Below are positions 52,247 to 61,124 of a stretch of DNA of 64,000 nt, in pieces; position 1 is the stretch's first letter; each line of letters begins with the position of its first letter. This DNA is from Cocleimonas sp. GTDB lineage: Bacteria > Pseudomonadota > Gammaproteobacteria > Thiotrichales > Thiotrichaceae. The DNA lies in NCBI GenBank assembly GCA_021647365.1, contig JAKIUW010000003.1, positions 1-64,000 of the forward strand, in the 5' to 3' direction. The notes under the pieces were generated by a model. That model did not search any database, had not been told where the DNA came from, and worked only from the letters and a program-made list of their open reading frames with translations. The position numbers and the translations under genes were made by a program.

Positions 52247-53377
52247 TTAAGCCAATTCTGGTAACGCACCCGATAAAGCAGGCTTACTGGTTGTTGATGG
52301 CCCTCCATCTCCCTCTTCATCACCATTGAAGTTAAGCATCCACTCTAGGTTATTTTTAGAACTTGCATGATCAAGCGCATCTTCACGAGAAATTGTTCCT
52401 GATCGATATAATTCGGCTAATGACTGATCAAATGTATGCATACCATCAACAGAACCTTTTTCAATAATATCTTTTATATCTTGGAAATTACCCTTACGAA
52501 TAACTTCTGATACATAAGGTGAGTTAACCAAAACTTCCGTCGCTAATGCATAACGCCCATCTGAGCCTTTGATCAACCGTTGTGCAACAATGGCAGACAA
52601 GTTTAATGACAAGTCCATTAATACACGACTTTTCTGATCAGAAGGTAGCAGGTAAGTTAAACGCTCAAGCGCTTGAATAGTGTTAGTTGCATGCAAGGTA
52701 CTGATAACCAAGTGACCTGTGTCGGCAAAGCCCATTGCAGCCTCTACAGTTGCAGAGCTTCTAATCTCACCCACCAATATAACATCGGGTGCTTCACGCA
52801 TAGCTTCGCGCATCGCATTTTCATATGACAATGTATCAAAGCCCACCTCACGCTGACCGATGATTGATTTATCGTGACGGTAAGTGAATTCAATCGGATC
52901 TTCGATGGTTAAAATATGCCCCGCTGCTCGTTGATTACGGTACTGAATCAATGATGACATTGAAGTAGATTTACCCGAGCCTGTTGAACCTACAAAAAGG
53001 AATAAGCCTTCTTTTTTCATCACTTGCTCTTTTAATACTTCCGGTAAGCCCAGCTCTTCTGGCGCTAAAATATTATTACGAACATAGCGTATTACCATCG
53101 AAACTTCACCACGCTGAAAATACACATTTACTCTGAAGCGACCCAAGTCCTTAATTGAGACACCTTTATTCATCTCTTTTGTACGTTGGAATGTTGTCCA
53201 TTCTTTATCAGACAACAGCTCTTTGGCAAACGCAGCAATAACACCTGGCATAAGCTTATTCTTCGAGATGCGCTCTAGATCACCCATCACTTTTAAAGTT
53301 GCATGTGCGCCTGTTGTTAGGTAAATATCGGAAGCTTCGCGCTTCACCATAGCTTCAAGGTAAGGTAGTAGTTTCAT
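52247..53377 (-). CDS. PilT/PilU-family retraction ATPase, third copy
   Basis: Hexameric secretion-type ATPase of 376 residues. Walker A is VGSTGSGKSTSMSSL, with Walker B and Asp/His boxes ILTIEDPIEFTYRHD, APDVILVGEIRS and GHLVISTLHATNTIQALER. The N-terminal ASDIYLTTG matches the family ASDLHIT motif. The tail is Gly/Ser/Pro-rich. It resembles PilU more than PilT in ending (DALDHASSKNNLEWML). It lies about 50 bp after the middle copy. Retraction of type IV pili, often together with PilT, is the expected role; a distinct substrate pilus is possible. Confidence 0.85.
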   Translation of the reverse strand: MKLLPYLEAMVKREASDIYLTTGAHATLKVMGDLERISKNKLMPGVIAAFAKELLSDKEWTTFQRTKEMNKGVSIKDLGRFRVNVYFQRGEVSMVIRYVRNNILAPEELGLPEVLKEQVMKKEGLFLFVGSTGSGKSTSMSSLIQYRNQRAAGHILTIEDPIEFTYRHDKSIIGQREVGFDTLSYENAMREAMREAPDVILVGEIRSSATVEAAMGFADTGHLVISTLHATNTIQALERLTYLLPSDQKSRVLMDLSLNLSAIVAQRLIKGSDGRYALATEVLVNSPYVSEVIRKGNFQDIKDIIEKGSVDGMHTFDQSLAELYRSGTISREDALDHASSKNNLEWMLNFNGDEEGDGGPSTTSKPALSGALPELA

Positions 53378-53429
53378 GTTTATACTCGTTTTTTTATTTT
53401 CTTATTTTTTTAAATCAATGATCGTAAGC

Positions 53430-54593
53430 TTAAAACTTTGCTACATACTCATCATCAGTTTCAATAGCCAATCCTTCAGTTCCTTTAAAGAAGTCACCTT
53501 TCTTAGCTTGACGGCTATTTAGCTTAAGCTGTAGGCGTAAATCGTTCACCGAATCTGCATTTCTTAAACCTTCTTTAACGGTGATCATCTTCGCATCAAT
53601 TAAGCGGAATAGCGCTTGATCGAATGTACACATACCTAACTGATTAGACTTAGCAATTAACTCTTTAATCGCGGGTACATCACCATTCATGATCAAGTCA
53701 GCCATCATTGGTGTATTCAACATAACCTCTACTGCAGGTAGACGGCCACTCTCATCAACTTTTCTTACAAGGCGCTGAGAAACTACGCCCTTAAGGTTTA
53801 ATGATAAGTCCATCAATAACTGATCACGACGCTCTTCTGGGAAGAAGTTGATAATGCGATCTAACGCCTGGTTGGTACTGTTTGCATGCAAAGTTGTTAA
53901 ACATAAGTGACCTGTTTCAGCATAAGCAATGGCGTACTCCATTGTCTCTCTATCGCGAACCTCACCCAATAAAATTACATCAGGCGCTTGTCGCAATGTG
54001 TTTTTCATGGCGATTGAGTAATCGTTAGTATCAACACCTACTTCTCGTTGTGTTACAAGACAGCCATGATGCTCATGCGTGAATTCAATTGGGTCTTCGA
54101 TGGTTACGATATGACCTTGTGTATTTCTATTACGATAATCAACCATTGCTGCAAGCGTTGTTGATTTACCCGAACCTGTCGCGCCAACCATAATAACCAA
54201 ACCACGTTTAGTCATTGAAACGTCTTTTAAAACAGGTGGCAATACTAACTCTTTAAATGATGGGATAACATCAGGAATGTGTCGAAGTACCATGCCTTGC
54301 GATCCACGTTGAGTGAATGTGTTTACTCGAAAGCGACCTTTATCGCCTAAACTAATCGCGAAGTTACACTCCATATATTCTTCAAATTCTTTTAACTGCT
54401 TATCGTTCATAATTGAACGCACTAAAAAGCCTGCTTGCTCAGCACTTAGTTTTTGATCTGAAAGAGGCTCCATCATTCCATCTGCTTTTATCGATGGTGC
54501 TGCTAGAGCTGTGATAAACAAATCCGATGCTCCTTTTTCCAAAGTAGAGTTAAGGAGTTGATGAACGTAACCGATTGCACTGTCTTTATTCAT
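53430..54593 (-). CDS. pilU: PilU, type IV pilus retraction ATPase
   Basis: A 387-residue ATPase closest to Pseudomonas PilU in wording: GASDLFITA, ECNFAISLGDKGRFRVNTF, MTKRGLVIMVGATGSGKSTT, GCLVTQREVGVDTN, LRQAPDVILLGEVRDRETM, GHLCLTTLHANSTNQALDRI and the DSVNDLRLQLKL ending. PilU needs PilT to assist retraction. It lies 60 bp after pilT. Confidence 0.92.
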   Translation of the reverse strand: MNKDSAIGYVHQLLNSTLEKGASDLFITALAAPSIKADGMMEPLSDQKLSAEQAGFLVRSIMNDKQLKEFEEYMECNFAISLGDKGRFRVNTFTQRGSQGMVLRHIPDVIPSFKELVLPPVLKDVSMTKRGLVIMVGATGSGKSTTLAAMVDYRNRNTQGHIVTIEDPIEFTHEHHGCLVTQREVGVDTNDYSIAMKNTLRQAPDVILLGEVRDRETMEYAIAYAETGHLCLTTLHANSTNQALDRIINFFPEERRDQLLMDLSLNLKGVVSQRLVRKVDESGRLPAVEVMLNTPMMADLIMNGDVPAIKELIAKSNQLGMCTFDQALFRLIDAKMITVKEGLRNADSVNDLRLQLKLNSRQAKKGDFFKGTEGLAIETDDEYVAKF

Positions 54594-54653
54594 GGTAATT
54601 CTTCACTTATTTTTGTTTTAATTATTAAACGCTATTATTTAAGAGCTACTAAC

Positions 54654-55706
54654 TTAATATGATGCTCTTTCCGTCATAGCTTTTGGATTATCCGCTTTCT
54701 TCATTGCTGTATCGCGTGAAATATGACCCATTGTCATTAACTTTTGTAGGCTTTGATCCAAAGTCTGCATACCCTCTGAAGCACCTGTTTGAAGTGCTGA
54801 ACGCATTTGTGCCAACTTATTTTCTTTGATCATACTGCGAATCGCATTGGTTCCAATTAAGATTTCATGTGCTGCTACTCGACCACCTTGAACACGCTTA
54901 AGCAGTGTTTGTGAGATAACCGCTTGTAGCGATGATGCAATCATCGAGCGAACCATATCTTTCTCAGCCGCTGGGAATACATCCACAATACGATCGATAG
55001 TCTTAGGCGCACTGGTTGTATGCAATGTACCAAATACTAAGTGACCCGTTTCTGCCGCAGTAAGCGCCAAACGAATAGTTTCAAGATCTCGCATTTCACC
55101 AACCAGAATAGTATCTGGATCTTCACGAAGTGCTGAACGTAGTGACGCTTCAAAACTTTGTGTATCACGATGAACTTCTCGTTGGTTTACCAAACTTTTT
55201 TTACTTTCGTGAACAAATTCAATTGGGTCTTCGATGGTTAGGATATGTTCATGCTGATTCTCATTCTTGTAATCAATCATCGCCGCAAGCGTTGTGGATT
55301 TACCTGAACCAGTAGGTCCTGTTACTAACACTAAGCCACGAGGCATATCAGAAATTTTCTTGAAAATTGCTGGGGCATCTAGGTCTTCCAACGAAAGTAT
55401 TTTACTTGGGATAGTACGAAATACTGCTGCTGCACCACGGTTTTGGTTAAATGCGTTAACACGAAAACGAGCAACACCTGGAATTTCAAACGAAAAGTCT
55501 GTTTCCCATTTTTCTTCATAGGCTTTACGTTGCTTATCATTCATGATGTCATACACCATGCTATGAACATCTTTATGCTCAAGCTCAGGCATGTTGATAC
55601 GACGCATATCGCCATCGACACGAATAATAGGTGGTTGACCTGCAGAAATATGTAAATCTGATGCTTTACTCTTTACGGCAAAAGCTAATAGTTGTGTAAT
55701 ATCCAT
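54654..55706 (-). CDS. pilT: PilT, type IV pilus retraction ATPase
   Basis: The standard retraction motor, 350 residues. KASDLHISAGQPPIIRVDGD opens the protein. Walker A is TGPTGSGKSTTLAAM, the Asp box ILTIEDPIEFVH, Walker B DPDTILVGEMRDLET and the His box GHLVFGTLHTTSAPKTIDR. The AIRSMIKENK segment before the C-terminus matches the PilT AIRNLIRENK motif that is needed for retraction. It is divergent from yggS, with 69 bp between start codons, as in many pseudomonad-like genomes. Confidence 0.96.
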   Translation of the reverse strand: MDITQLLAFAVKSKASDLHISAGQPPIIRVDGDMRRINMPELEHKDVHSMVYDIMNDKQRKAYEEKWETDFSFEIPGVARFRVNAFNQNRGAAAVFRTIPSKILSLEDLDAPAIFKKISDMPRGLVLVTGPTGSGKSTTLAAMIDYKNENQHEHILTIEDPIEFVHESKKSLVNQREVHRDTQSFEASLRSALREDPDTILVGEMRDLETIRLALTAAETGHLVFGTLHTTSAPKTIDRIVDVFPAAEKDMVRSMIASSLQAVISQTLLKRVQGGRVAAHEILIGTNAIRSMIKENKLAQMRSALQTGASEGMQTLDQSLQKLMTMGHISRDTAMKKADNPKAMTERASY

Positions 55707-55775
55707 AGTAAACTTCTTATTATTTTTAGTAGTTTTTAATATTTAGTGTTAATTTCAAAGGCAACTTTATCATAT

Positions 55776-56462
55776 ATGACTCAAATACGTGACAAGCTCC
55801 AGATAATCGGTGTAGAAATTAAAAAAAACGCCCAACAATATCAGCGTGATTTAGACGATGTTGCGTTACTTGCCGTTAGTAAGCTCCACTCGGCTGAGGC
55901 TATTCAGGCTGCTTACGACGCGGGTCAGCGCGCTTTTGGTGAAAATTATGTGCAAGAGCTAGTTGAAAAAGCCCAAGAGCTTTCTGCTCTAAATATTAGC
56001 TGGCATTTTATTGGCCCTTTACAATCCAATAAAACCAAACACATTGCAGAAGTTGCAAGTTGGGTACACACGGTTGATCGCTTTAAAATTGCACAGCGCT
56101 TAAATGATCAGCGACCAGAAGGCTTGCCGCCACTATCTGTCTGTATACAAATTAATATTAGCGGTGAGGCGAGTAAGTCGGGAGTATCGCCAAACGAACT
56201 TGAAGAACTTGCGAGTAAGATTACGAAACTACCGCGCTTACGTTTGAGAGGGTTGATGGTGATTCCTGCGCTCAGCGATAGTTTTGAGTCGCAACGTGCT
56301 ACTTTTGCGGAAGTTTCTAAAATTAAAGACACGCTTAATCAGCAGAGCTATACATTAGATACACTTTCAATGGGAATGAGCGGCGACATGGAAGCTGCCA
56401 TTGCCGAAGGCGCGACCATTGTGCGTATCGGAACGGCTATTTTTGGAACAAGAGATGCATAA
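55776..56462 (+). CDS. yggS: YggS/PLPBP, pyridoxal-phosphate homeostasis protein
   Basis: Alanine-racemase-fold PLP-binding protein without known enzymatic activity, 228 residues. The PLP Lys lies in LLAVSKLHSAEAIQ, and further motifs are FGENYVQELVEK, WHFIGPLQSNKTK and LSMGMSGDMEAAI. The start at 55776 (MTQIRD) is preferred to the GTG at 55746, which adds ten residues without family character. The pilT-yggS-proC-yggT order is classic in gammaproteobacteria. Confidence 0.95.
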   Translation: MTQIRDKLQIIGVEIKKNAQQYQRDLDDVALLAVSKLHSAEAIQAAYDAGQRAFGENYVQELVEKAQELSALNISWHFIGPLQSNKTKHIAEVASWVHTVDRFKIAQRLNDQRPEGLPPLSVCIQINISGEASKSGVSPNELEELASKITKLPRLRLRGLMVIPALSDSFESQRATFAEVSKIKDTLNQQSYTLDTLSMGMSGDMEAAIAEGATIVRIGTAIFGTRDA

Positions 56463-56501
56463 CTCTCGTACAAGTTGCTTTAATTTGCTTATAATCAAAC
56501 A

Positions 56502-57341
56502 ATGAATAAAACAATCACCTTTATTGGCGCAGGCAATATGGCGCGCGCTTTAATTTCTGGGCTTATCCAAGATAGCGAACACTTAGACATTCGCATTGCT
56601 GACCCCAATGAATCACAGCTGCAAGAGATTCAAAAAAGTTGGAACACTGTTAGCGCCTTTACTGATAATTCTGAAGCTATCGCTGATGCCGATGTTATTG
56701 TTCTGGCAGTAAAACCACAAATTATGAAATTGGTTTGTGAGCCATTACGAGCTGATCTTAGCGCTAAGCCACAAGCGATAAAACCGCTGATTATTTCTAT
56801 AGCCGCTGGTGTGAGCATTGCCAACCTTAAGCTTTGGCTTGGCAGTCAACGGGACGAACAAAAAATACCGATTGTACGTTGCATGCCAAATACGCCCTCG
56901 TTGGTCCAGGCAGGCATGACAGGGCTTTATGCTAACAGTGAGGTATCACAACCACAGCACGAACTTGCAGAAAGCATTTTACGCTCTGTTGGTAGTACAC
57001 TATGGTTGTCGAATGAAGATAAGCTGGATGCTGTGACGGCTGTATCAGGCAGTGGCCCTGCTTATTATTTCTTAGTGATGGAAGCTATGCAGGATGCCGC
57101 TCAGAAATTAGGACTAACTGCTGACGAGTCCCGCTTATTGGTCTTACAAACTGCCTTCGGTGCGGCTAAACTAGCACTAGAAAGTGAAGACGATGCGGGC
57201 GTATTACGCCAACGTGTCACCTCAAAAGGCGGCACGACCGAAGCGGCGTTGAAGACATTGATAGAAGGTGGTTTGCCGAGCTTATTTGAAGATGCTTTGA
57301 AGTCTGCTCAAAATCGTTCTATAGAATTAAAGAATAGTTAA
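56502..57341 (+). CDS. proC: Pyrroline-5-carboxylate reductase
   Basis: Last step of proline synthesis, 279 residues. The NAD(P) loop is TFIGAGNMARALISGL, and the conserved segments VRCMPNTPSLVQAGMTGLYAN (split by its loop), VSGSGPAYYFLVMEAM and RVTSKGGTTEAALKTL are present. It starts 39 bp after yggS. A perfect repeat palindrome separates it from yggT. Confidence 0.96.
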   Translation: MNKTITFIGAGNMARALISGLIQDSEHLDIRIADPNESQLQEIQKSWNTVSAFTDNSEAIADADVIVLAVKPQIMKLVCEPLRADLSAKPQAIKPLIISIAAGVSIANLKLWLGSQRDEQKIPIVRCMPNTPSLVQAGMTGLYANSEVSQPQHELAESILRSVGSTLWLSNEDKLDAVTAVSGSGPAYYFLVMEAMQDAAQKLGLTADESRLLVLQTAFGAAKLALESEDDAGVLRQRVTSKGGTTEAALKTLIEGGLPSLFEDALKSAQNRSIELKNS

Positions 57342-57352
57342 TACACATAATT

Positions 57353-57405
57353 AAAAGCACACCCCCTTAGTTTTACATCATGTAAAACTAAGGGGGTGTG
57401 CTTTT
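57353..57405. repeat. Perfect 53-base CACACC palindrome between proC and yggT
   Basis: Two 26-base arms meet around one central C with no other loop. Both are of a TTAG subtype (CCCCCTTAGTTTTACAT). Ends are AAAA and TTTT, so the structure would act as a two-way intrinsic terminator. It begins 11 bp after the proC stop and ends 29 bp before the yggT start. Confidence 0.93.
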
Positions 57406-57434
57406 GTAGATATAAACATACGGAGAAAAACCAA

Positions 57435-57992
57435 GTGCTAGCACTATCATTACCCTCACAAATTGCTGTTTTCTTAATAGAAGCAATCTTCTCTCTCTAC
57501 ATCGCTGCGGTTTTATTACGTTTGTTGCTAGGCTTCGCTCGTGCTAGTTTTCACAATCCGCTGTCACAGTTTTTAGTCAAAATCACTAATCCTGTCTTAG
57601 TCCCTATGCGTCGTTTTATTCCTGCTATTGGCTCTGTGGACACCTCAGCTGTACTACTCGCTTTTATCCTCATGTTTATAAAAGTGAGTTTGTTGTTTTT
57701 AATAAAATCACATCAACTGTATTTCCCTGCTTCACTGCTATACGCACTGGGCGAATTATTAAAAACAATTATTTGGATTTACTTTATTGCACTGATGTTA
57801 CAAGCCATTATTAGTTGGGTCGGTAATACGCAAGGCAATCCCATCATCTCATTGATCAACAGCTTAACCGCTCCCATATTACGCCCGATTCGAAAGGTTG
57901 TTCCCTTAGTTGGCATGATGGATTTATCGCCACTCGTAGCGATGCTTGGCTTGCAAGTGCTATTGCTTACGGTGACACATCTTTTTCGTTAG
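57435..57992 (+). CDS. yggT: YggT family membrane protein
   Basis: Four-span membrane protein of 185 residues with two YggT repeats. Each repeat carries the motif seen in NPLSQFLVKITNPVLVPMRR and NPIISLINSLTAPILRPIRK. Related proteins take part in cell-envelope and division processes. I start it at the GTG at 57435 (GGAG nine bases before). A longer reading starts inside the repeat palindrome and is unlikely. Confidence 0.92.
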   Translation: MLALSLPSQIAVFLIEAIFSLYIAAVLLRLLLGFARASFHNPLSQFLVKITNPVLVPMRRFIPAIGSVDTSAVLLAFILMFIKVSLLFLIKSHQLYFPASLLYALGELLKTIIWIYFIALMLQAIISWVGNTQGNPIISLINSLTAPILRPIRKVVPLVGMMDLSPLVAMLGLQVLLLTVTHLFR

Positions 57993-58034
57993 TGTTATCA
58001 GGTTATTCCTAAGAATGCCTTTACACGTGAGTTA

Positions 58035-58070
58035 TGATAAATAAAGAAGGGCAAACTACGTTTGCCCTTC
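58035..58070 (-). terminator. Intrinsic terminator of the Spy-like gene
   Basis: GAAGGGCAAAC / GTTTGCCCTTC is a perfect 11-bp stem with a 3-base loop. The minus strand continues into TTTATTTAT, so it best serves the gene ending at 58094, though it also lies 54 bp past yggT. Confidence 0.85.
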
Positions 58071-58093
58071 ACTTCAGCCCAGTGCTATTAAAA

Positions 58094-58600
58094 CTAATGC
58101 AAATATTTTTTACCGTGCTTCATACCACGACGAAAGGCTTTTCTTTTACCCCGCATTTGTTTCATTTTCACTAACTGTTCTGACGTTAAAATATGCGCCA
58201 TTTGCTTACGAGACTCTCCCCTTGCTATTGTCATACTGCGTGTTAATTCTGCTTTTGTATTAGCAATTTCGGCTACACTCTGGTCAAAACTACTAGCTTT
58301 AGGATCAAGCCCTGCCATTTGTTTACGCAGCGCTCTTCTCTGCTGACGTAACGGCTTCATACTATTTCTTCTATTCTCTCTAAGTGCTTTTACTTGTTGC
58401 TTTTGACCATCGTTAAGCCCTAGCTTGTTAGCCATACGATCCATTCTTTTTTGCATTTTTTTCTGCATCATTTCAGGAGATGGCTTGCCTCTAAAGTGTT
58501 TCCCACCATCAGGTGAAGCATATGCCGATGTTCCAATAACTAATGTGCTCGCAAGCAGAGTTGATAAAACTATAGTTGATAAAGTTCGTTTGGTATTCAT
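58094..58600 (-). CDS. Spy/CpxP-like periplasmic protein
   Basis: A 168-residue exported protein rich in Lys, Arg, Met and Gln. The signal peptide ends near TSAYASPDG. Its body has long basic helices (MQKKMQKRMDRMANKLGL) and the LTxxQ motif of the family near the end (ILTSEQLVKM). A His/Lys-rich tail (RGMKHGKKYLH) could bind metal. The start at 58600 (MNTKRT) has AGG at a suitable distance; an upstream ATG has none. It is next to cpxRA-like genes, where CpxP/Spy proteins serve as feedback regulators or chaperones. Confidence 0.82.
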   Translation of the reverse strand: MNTKRTLSTIVLSTLLASTLVIGTSAYASPDGGKHFRGKPSPEMMQKKMQKRMDRMANKLGLNDGQKQQVKALRENRRNSMKPLRQQRRALRKQMAGLDPKASSFDQSVAEIANTKAELTRSMTIARGESRKQMAHILTSEQLVKMKQMRGKRKAFRRGMKHGKKYLH

Positions 58601-58694
58601 TGTTTTTCCTCGCATTTTATTAGACAACTCACTTTGAGCTGATGGAGAAAGTATGGCGAAGCTAAGTGTAAATTAGGGTATCAAACGTGTAAGT

Positions 58695-60050
58695 TTATGT
58701 AATATTTGCGATAGGAAGCGTAATCTCAACACGCAAACCTTGAGCACTTCGATTGATTGCTTTAATTTCACCTTGATGGAAATTAATAGCGCGCTTTGCA
58801 ATCGCCAAACCAAGCCCATAACCTCCACTATCCCTGTCTCGCGCGGATGAAAGTCGTACAAATGGCTCGAATAAATGGACTAATTTACTTTCTGGTATGC
58901 CTGCTCCTTGATCACAAACACTGATAATAAATTCTTCTACGTTAGCTTTTTTACTCAACTTAACTTCAACCGTTGAGTTTACTACTGTGTAATGAATCGC
59001 ATTTCGAATTACATTCTCAATTGCACGATGCAGCAGCTCTGCATTGGCTTTTATTGTCCATGATTGTGTATATTCAAACGTCACTTTTTTGTGTTGATTA
59101 GTCGCTTCAAAGTCACAGTCATCAATAATTTTTTCAAGCAGGGCTGCTATATCAATATAATCATTTGAGGGATAATCCGCACCTGCATCAAGGCGTGACA
59201 GTGTTAGTGATTGCCCTACCAAATCATCCAGCCTTTCGGTTTCTTGCTCTATTCTAAGAAGGTCAGATTCCGTTTCTTTATTCCCTTTTTTACGCGCCAA
59301 CCCCACTGCAACTTGCAGGCGCGCCAAGGGTGAGCGTAATTCATGGGACACATCACTCAACAGTTGTTTTTGGTTATTAATCAGTTTTTGAAGGTGCTCT
59401 GCCATATCATCAAAGTCACGCCCAAGGTCTGCAATTTCATCACGGCGATTTCCTATAAGATGCGATACGCGAGTATCAAGATTGCCACGTGAAATCTGCT
59501 GTGCGGCGTGTTGTAATTTTCGGATAGGGTTAGTGAGATACCATGCCAGCCAAAAACAAACCAAACTACTCAACGCTAGCGCGATGCCAAGCCACAACAA
59601 GCCGACTCGCTGGATCGTTTGTTCTAACATTCTTACATAAAAGTGGGGTCTTTTTCTGGCTCTCTTTTGATTAAGAGCATTGCGAGGCTTAGCAATAATA
59701 CGGAATTTTTTGCCATCAGGTGCTAAAACTGTAAGAGACTTGCTACCTTTTAATAAAGACGCATCAATCGACCTACCCAATATGTCGACATCGGATTCAT
59801 TGACAACATAGACTCTGCGGCGCAATCGTTTATTTGATTCTCTTCCTTGCAGCAACGCTCGCGCAGCCTCTACGCCACTAAATCGAATCACTTGCTGAAC
59901 AACTCGCACCTGATTACTCGGTTTAAAGCGCCTACGTTCGTCCTCATTTTGACCTTGAAGATACAGCGATGTACCCACAAAAACGCTGACGCTAATAAGT
60001 GTTAATGTAATCCAAAACCACAGAAATATTTTCCAAAATAATCTCCCCAT
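58695..60050 (-). CDS. cpxA: CpxA-like sensor histidine kinase
   Basis: Inner-membrane kinase of 451 residues. Two spans (about 6-28 and 150-172) flank a periplasmic domain of about 120 residues. The HAMP linker follows (LTNPIRKLQHAAQQISRGNL), then the H-box DVSHELRSPLARLQVAVG with the phospho-acceptor His, and the ATPase N, G1 and G2 boxes (RAIENVIRNAIHYT, CDQGAGIPE, GGYGLGLAIAKR). The LARLQ box is typical of CpxA. The periplasmic sensor diverges from E. coli CpxA. It follows the regulator by one base. Confidence 0.88.
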   Translation of the reverse strand: MGRLFWKIFLWFWITLTLISVSVFVGTSLYLQGQNEDERRRFKPSNQVRVVQQVIRFSGVEAARALLQGRESNKRLRRRVYVVNESDVDILGRSIDASLLKGSKSLTVLAPDGKKFRIIAKPRNALNQKRARKRPHFYVRMLEQTIQRVGLLWLGIALALSSLVCFWLAWYLTNPIRKLQHAAQQISRGNLDTRVSHLIGNRRDEIADLGRDFDDMAEHLQKLINNQKQLLSDVSHELRSPLARLQVAVGLARKKGNKETESDLLRIEQETERLDDLVGQSLTLSRLDAGADYPSNDYIDIAALLEKIIDDCDFEATNQHKKVTFEYTQSWTIKANAELLHRAIENVIRNAIHYTVVNSTVEVKLSKKANVEEFIISVCDQGAGIPESKLVHLFEPFVRLSSARDRDSGGYGLGLAIAKRAINFHQGEIKAINRSAQGLRVEITLPIANIT

Positions 60051-60051
60051 A

Positions 60052-60729
60052 TTATCCGCCAGACAACTGGTAACCTTTACCCCGTACTGTTTGGATTAAC
60101 TCCTGCGAATCATCCCCCAACTTTTGGCGCAACTTGCTTAAATGCATGTCTATACTACGATCATATTCCGTCAATTTTTTACCCAACGCTTGCTCTGATA
60201 GGGTTTCTTTATCCACAACTGTACCAACATTCATTGCGAGAACTTCCAAGAGATTGTATTCGCTACTGGTCAAGGGCAGGTTTTCAGATTGGTAAATTGC
60301 TTTGCGAGAAGCAGGGTGAATTTCAATATCATTGACCTTAATTACATCCACAGTTTTAGGTGGAGCAGTTTGAGTACGGCGCAAAATAGCCTTTAAACGC
60401 GCCACTAATTCACGCGGGTTACACGGCTTTGGCAAATAATCATCCGCGCCCATTTCAAGCCCGACAATACGATCCACATCATCGCCCTTGGCGGTGAGCA
60501 TTAAAACAGGTGTGGCGATATATTTACGCAATTCTTTCAACACGCTAAAGCCATCCATTTCGGGCATCATCACATCTAGAATAATGGCATCGTAGTTTTC
60601 CGCTTTTGCTTGGTTCATCCCACTGTGTCCATCGTGAACCATGTTCACAGTAAAACTCTCAGACTCCAGATATTCTGCAAGCATTTCGCATAGTTCAACA
60701 TCGTCATCAATGAGTAAAATATTGGGCAT
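60052..60729 (-). CDS. cpxR: CpxR-like OmpR-family response regulator
   Basis: A 225-residue regulator. The receiver has the acidic pair at residues 8-9, phospho-acceptor Asp52 (IILDVMMPEMDGF), Thr in LMLTAKGDD and Lys in YLPKPCNPREL. The C-terminal winged helix is of OmpR type (LTSSEYNLLEVLAMN, then KLRQKLGDDSQELIQTVRGK, then GYQL). Probably autoregulated with cpxA and the Spy-like gene, but I did not find a convincing GTAAA-N5-GTAAA box. Confidence 0.9.
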   Translation of the reverse strand: MPNILLIDDDVELCEMLAEYLESESFTVNMVHDGHSGMNQAKAENYDAIILDVMMPEMDGFSVLKELRKYIATPVLMLTAKGDDVDRIVGLEMGADDYLPKPCNPRELVARLKAILRRTQTAPPKTVDVIKVNDIEIHPASRKAIYQSENLPLTSSEYNLLEVLAMNVGTVVDKETLSEQALGKKLTEYDRSIDMHLSKLRQKLGDDSQELIQTVRGKGYQLSGG

Positions 60730-60870
60730 GTTCTATTCGCTATTATTATTTTATAAATATGAGAAAGGTTATTCTGGCATAGAAAGGTCAATGGATCAGC
60801 TTTTTTACATGAATTTACATGTATAAAACTTTAATGCACTTATTAAATGGTACGGAAAAACTTGACCACT

Positions 60871-60934
60871 TCACCCTAGTTTTACAGGGTGTTTAAACGA
60901 ATAATATAAACATCATGTAAAACTAGGGGGTGCT
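60871..60934. repeat. CACACC repeat pair upstream of cpxR
   Basis: A shortened C-arm (TCACCCTAGTTTTACA, 60871-60886) and a fuller G-arm (60911-60934), both CTAG subtype. They sit about 140 bp upstream of cpxR, in the gap to the malic enzyme gene. Confidence 0.75.
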
Positions 60935-60950
60935 ATTAGTGCAGAGAGCA

Positions 60951-61033
60951 CGTCATTCTGGTGTATGCCAGAATCCATATTCGAGCTTTTGTGCTGTTGT
61001 TTGAGATGGATACTGGCATTCGCCAGTATGACG
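60951..61033. repeat. Second repeat type: inverted GTCATTCTGG element
   Basis: CGTCATTCTGGTGTATGCCA with GAATCCAT (60951-60978) is inverted against ATGGATACTGGCATTCGCCAGTATGACG (61006-61033, in two blocks). The inner hairpins TGGTGTATGCCA and CTGGCATTCGCCAG are also self-complementary. This resembles dispersed REP-like sequences common in proteobacteria. A short stretch after it (TTCCGTGTCCTTCTGCGTG) also looks repeat-derived. The remaining bases of 60730-61124 hold no gene. Confidence 0.65.
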
Positions 61034-61093
61034 GCGTGGTCATGTTTTATTCCGTGTCCTTCTGCGTGTTTCCGTGGCTAAAATAAGAAATAT

Positions 61094-61119
61094 TATGTAA
61101 AAGTGGGGGGGTGTGCTTT
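61094..61119 (-). repeat. CACACC repeat arm just past the malic enzyme stop
   Basis: G-rich arm with seven G, ending 6 bp before the last codon of maeB, that is, immediately 3' of the gene on its own strand. Confidence 0.85.
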
Positions 61120-61124
61120 CAATA

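Noticed and set aside
59636..59660. CATAAAAGTGGGGTC inside the cpxA-like gene
   Set aside because: Only about 13 bases resemble the arm, with no G-run or GTGTGCTT; probably chance.
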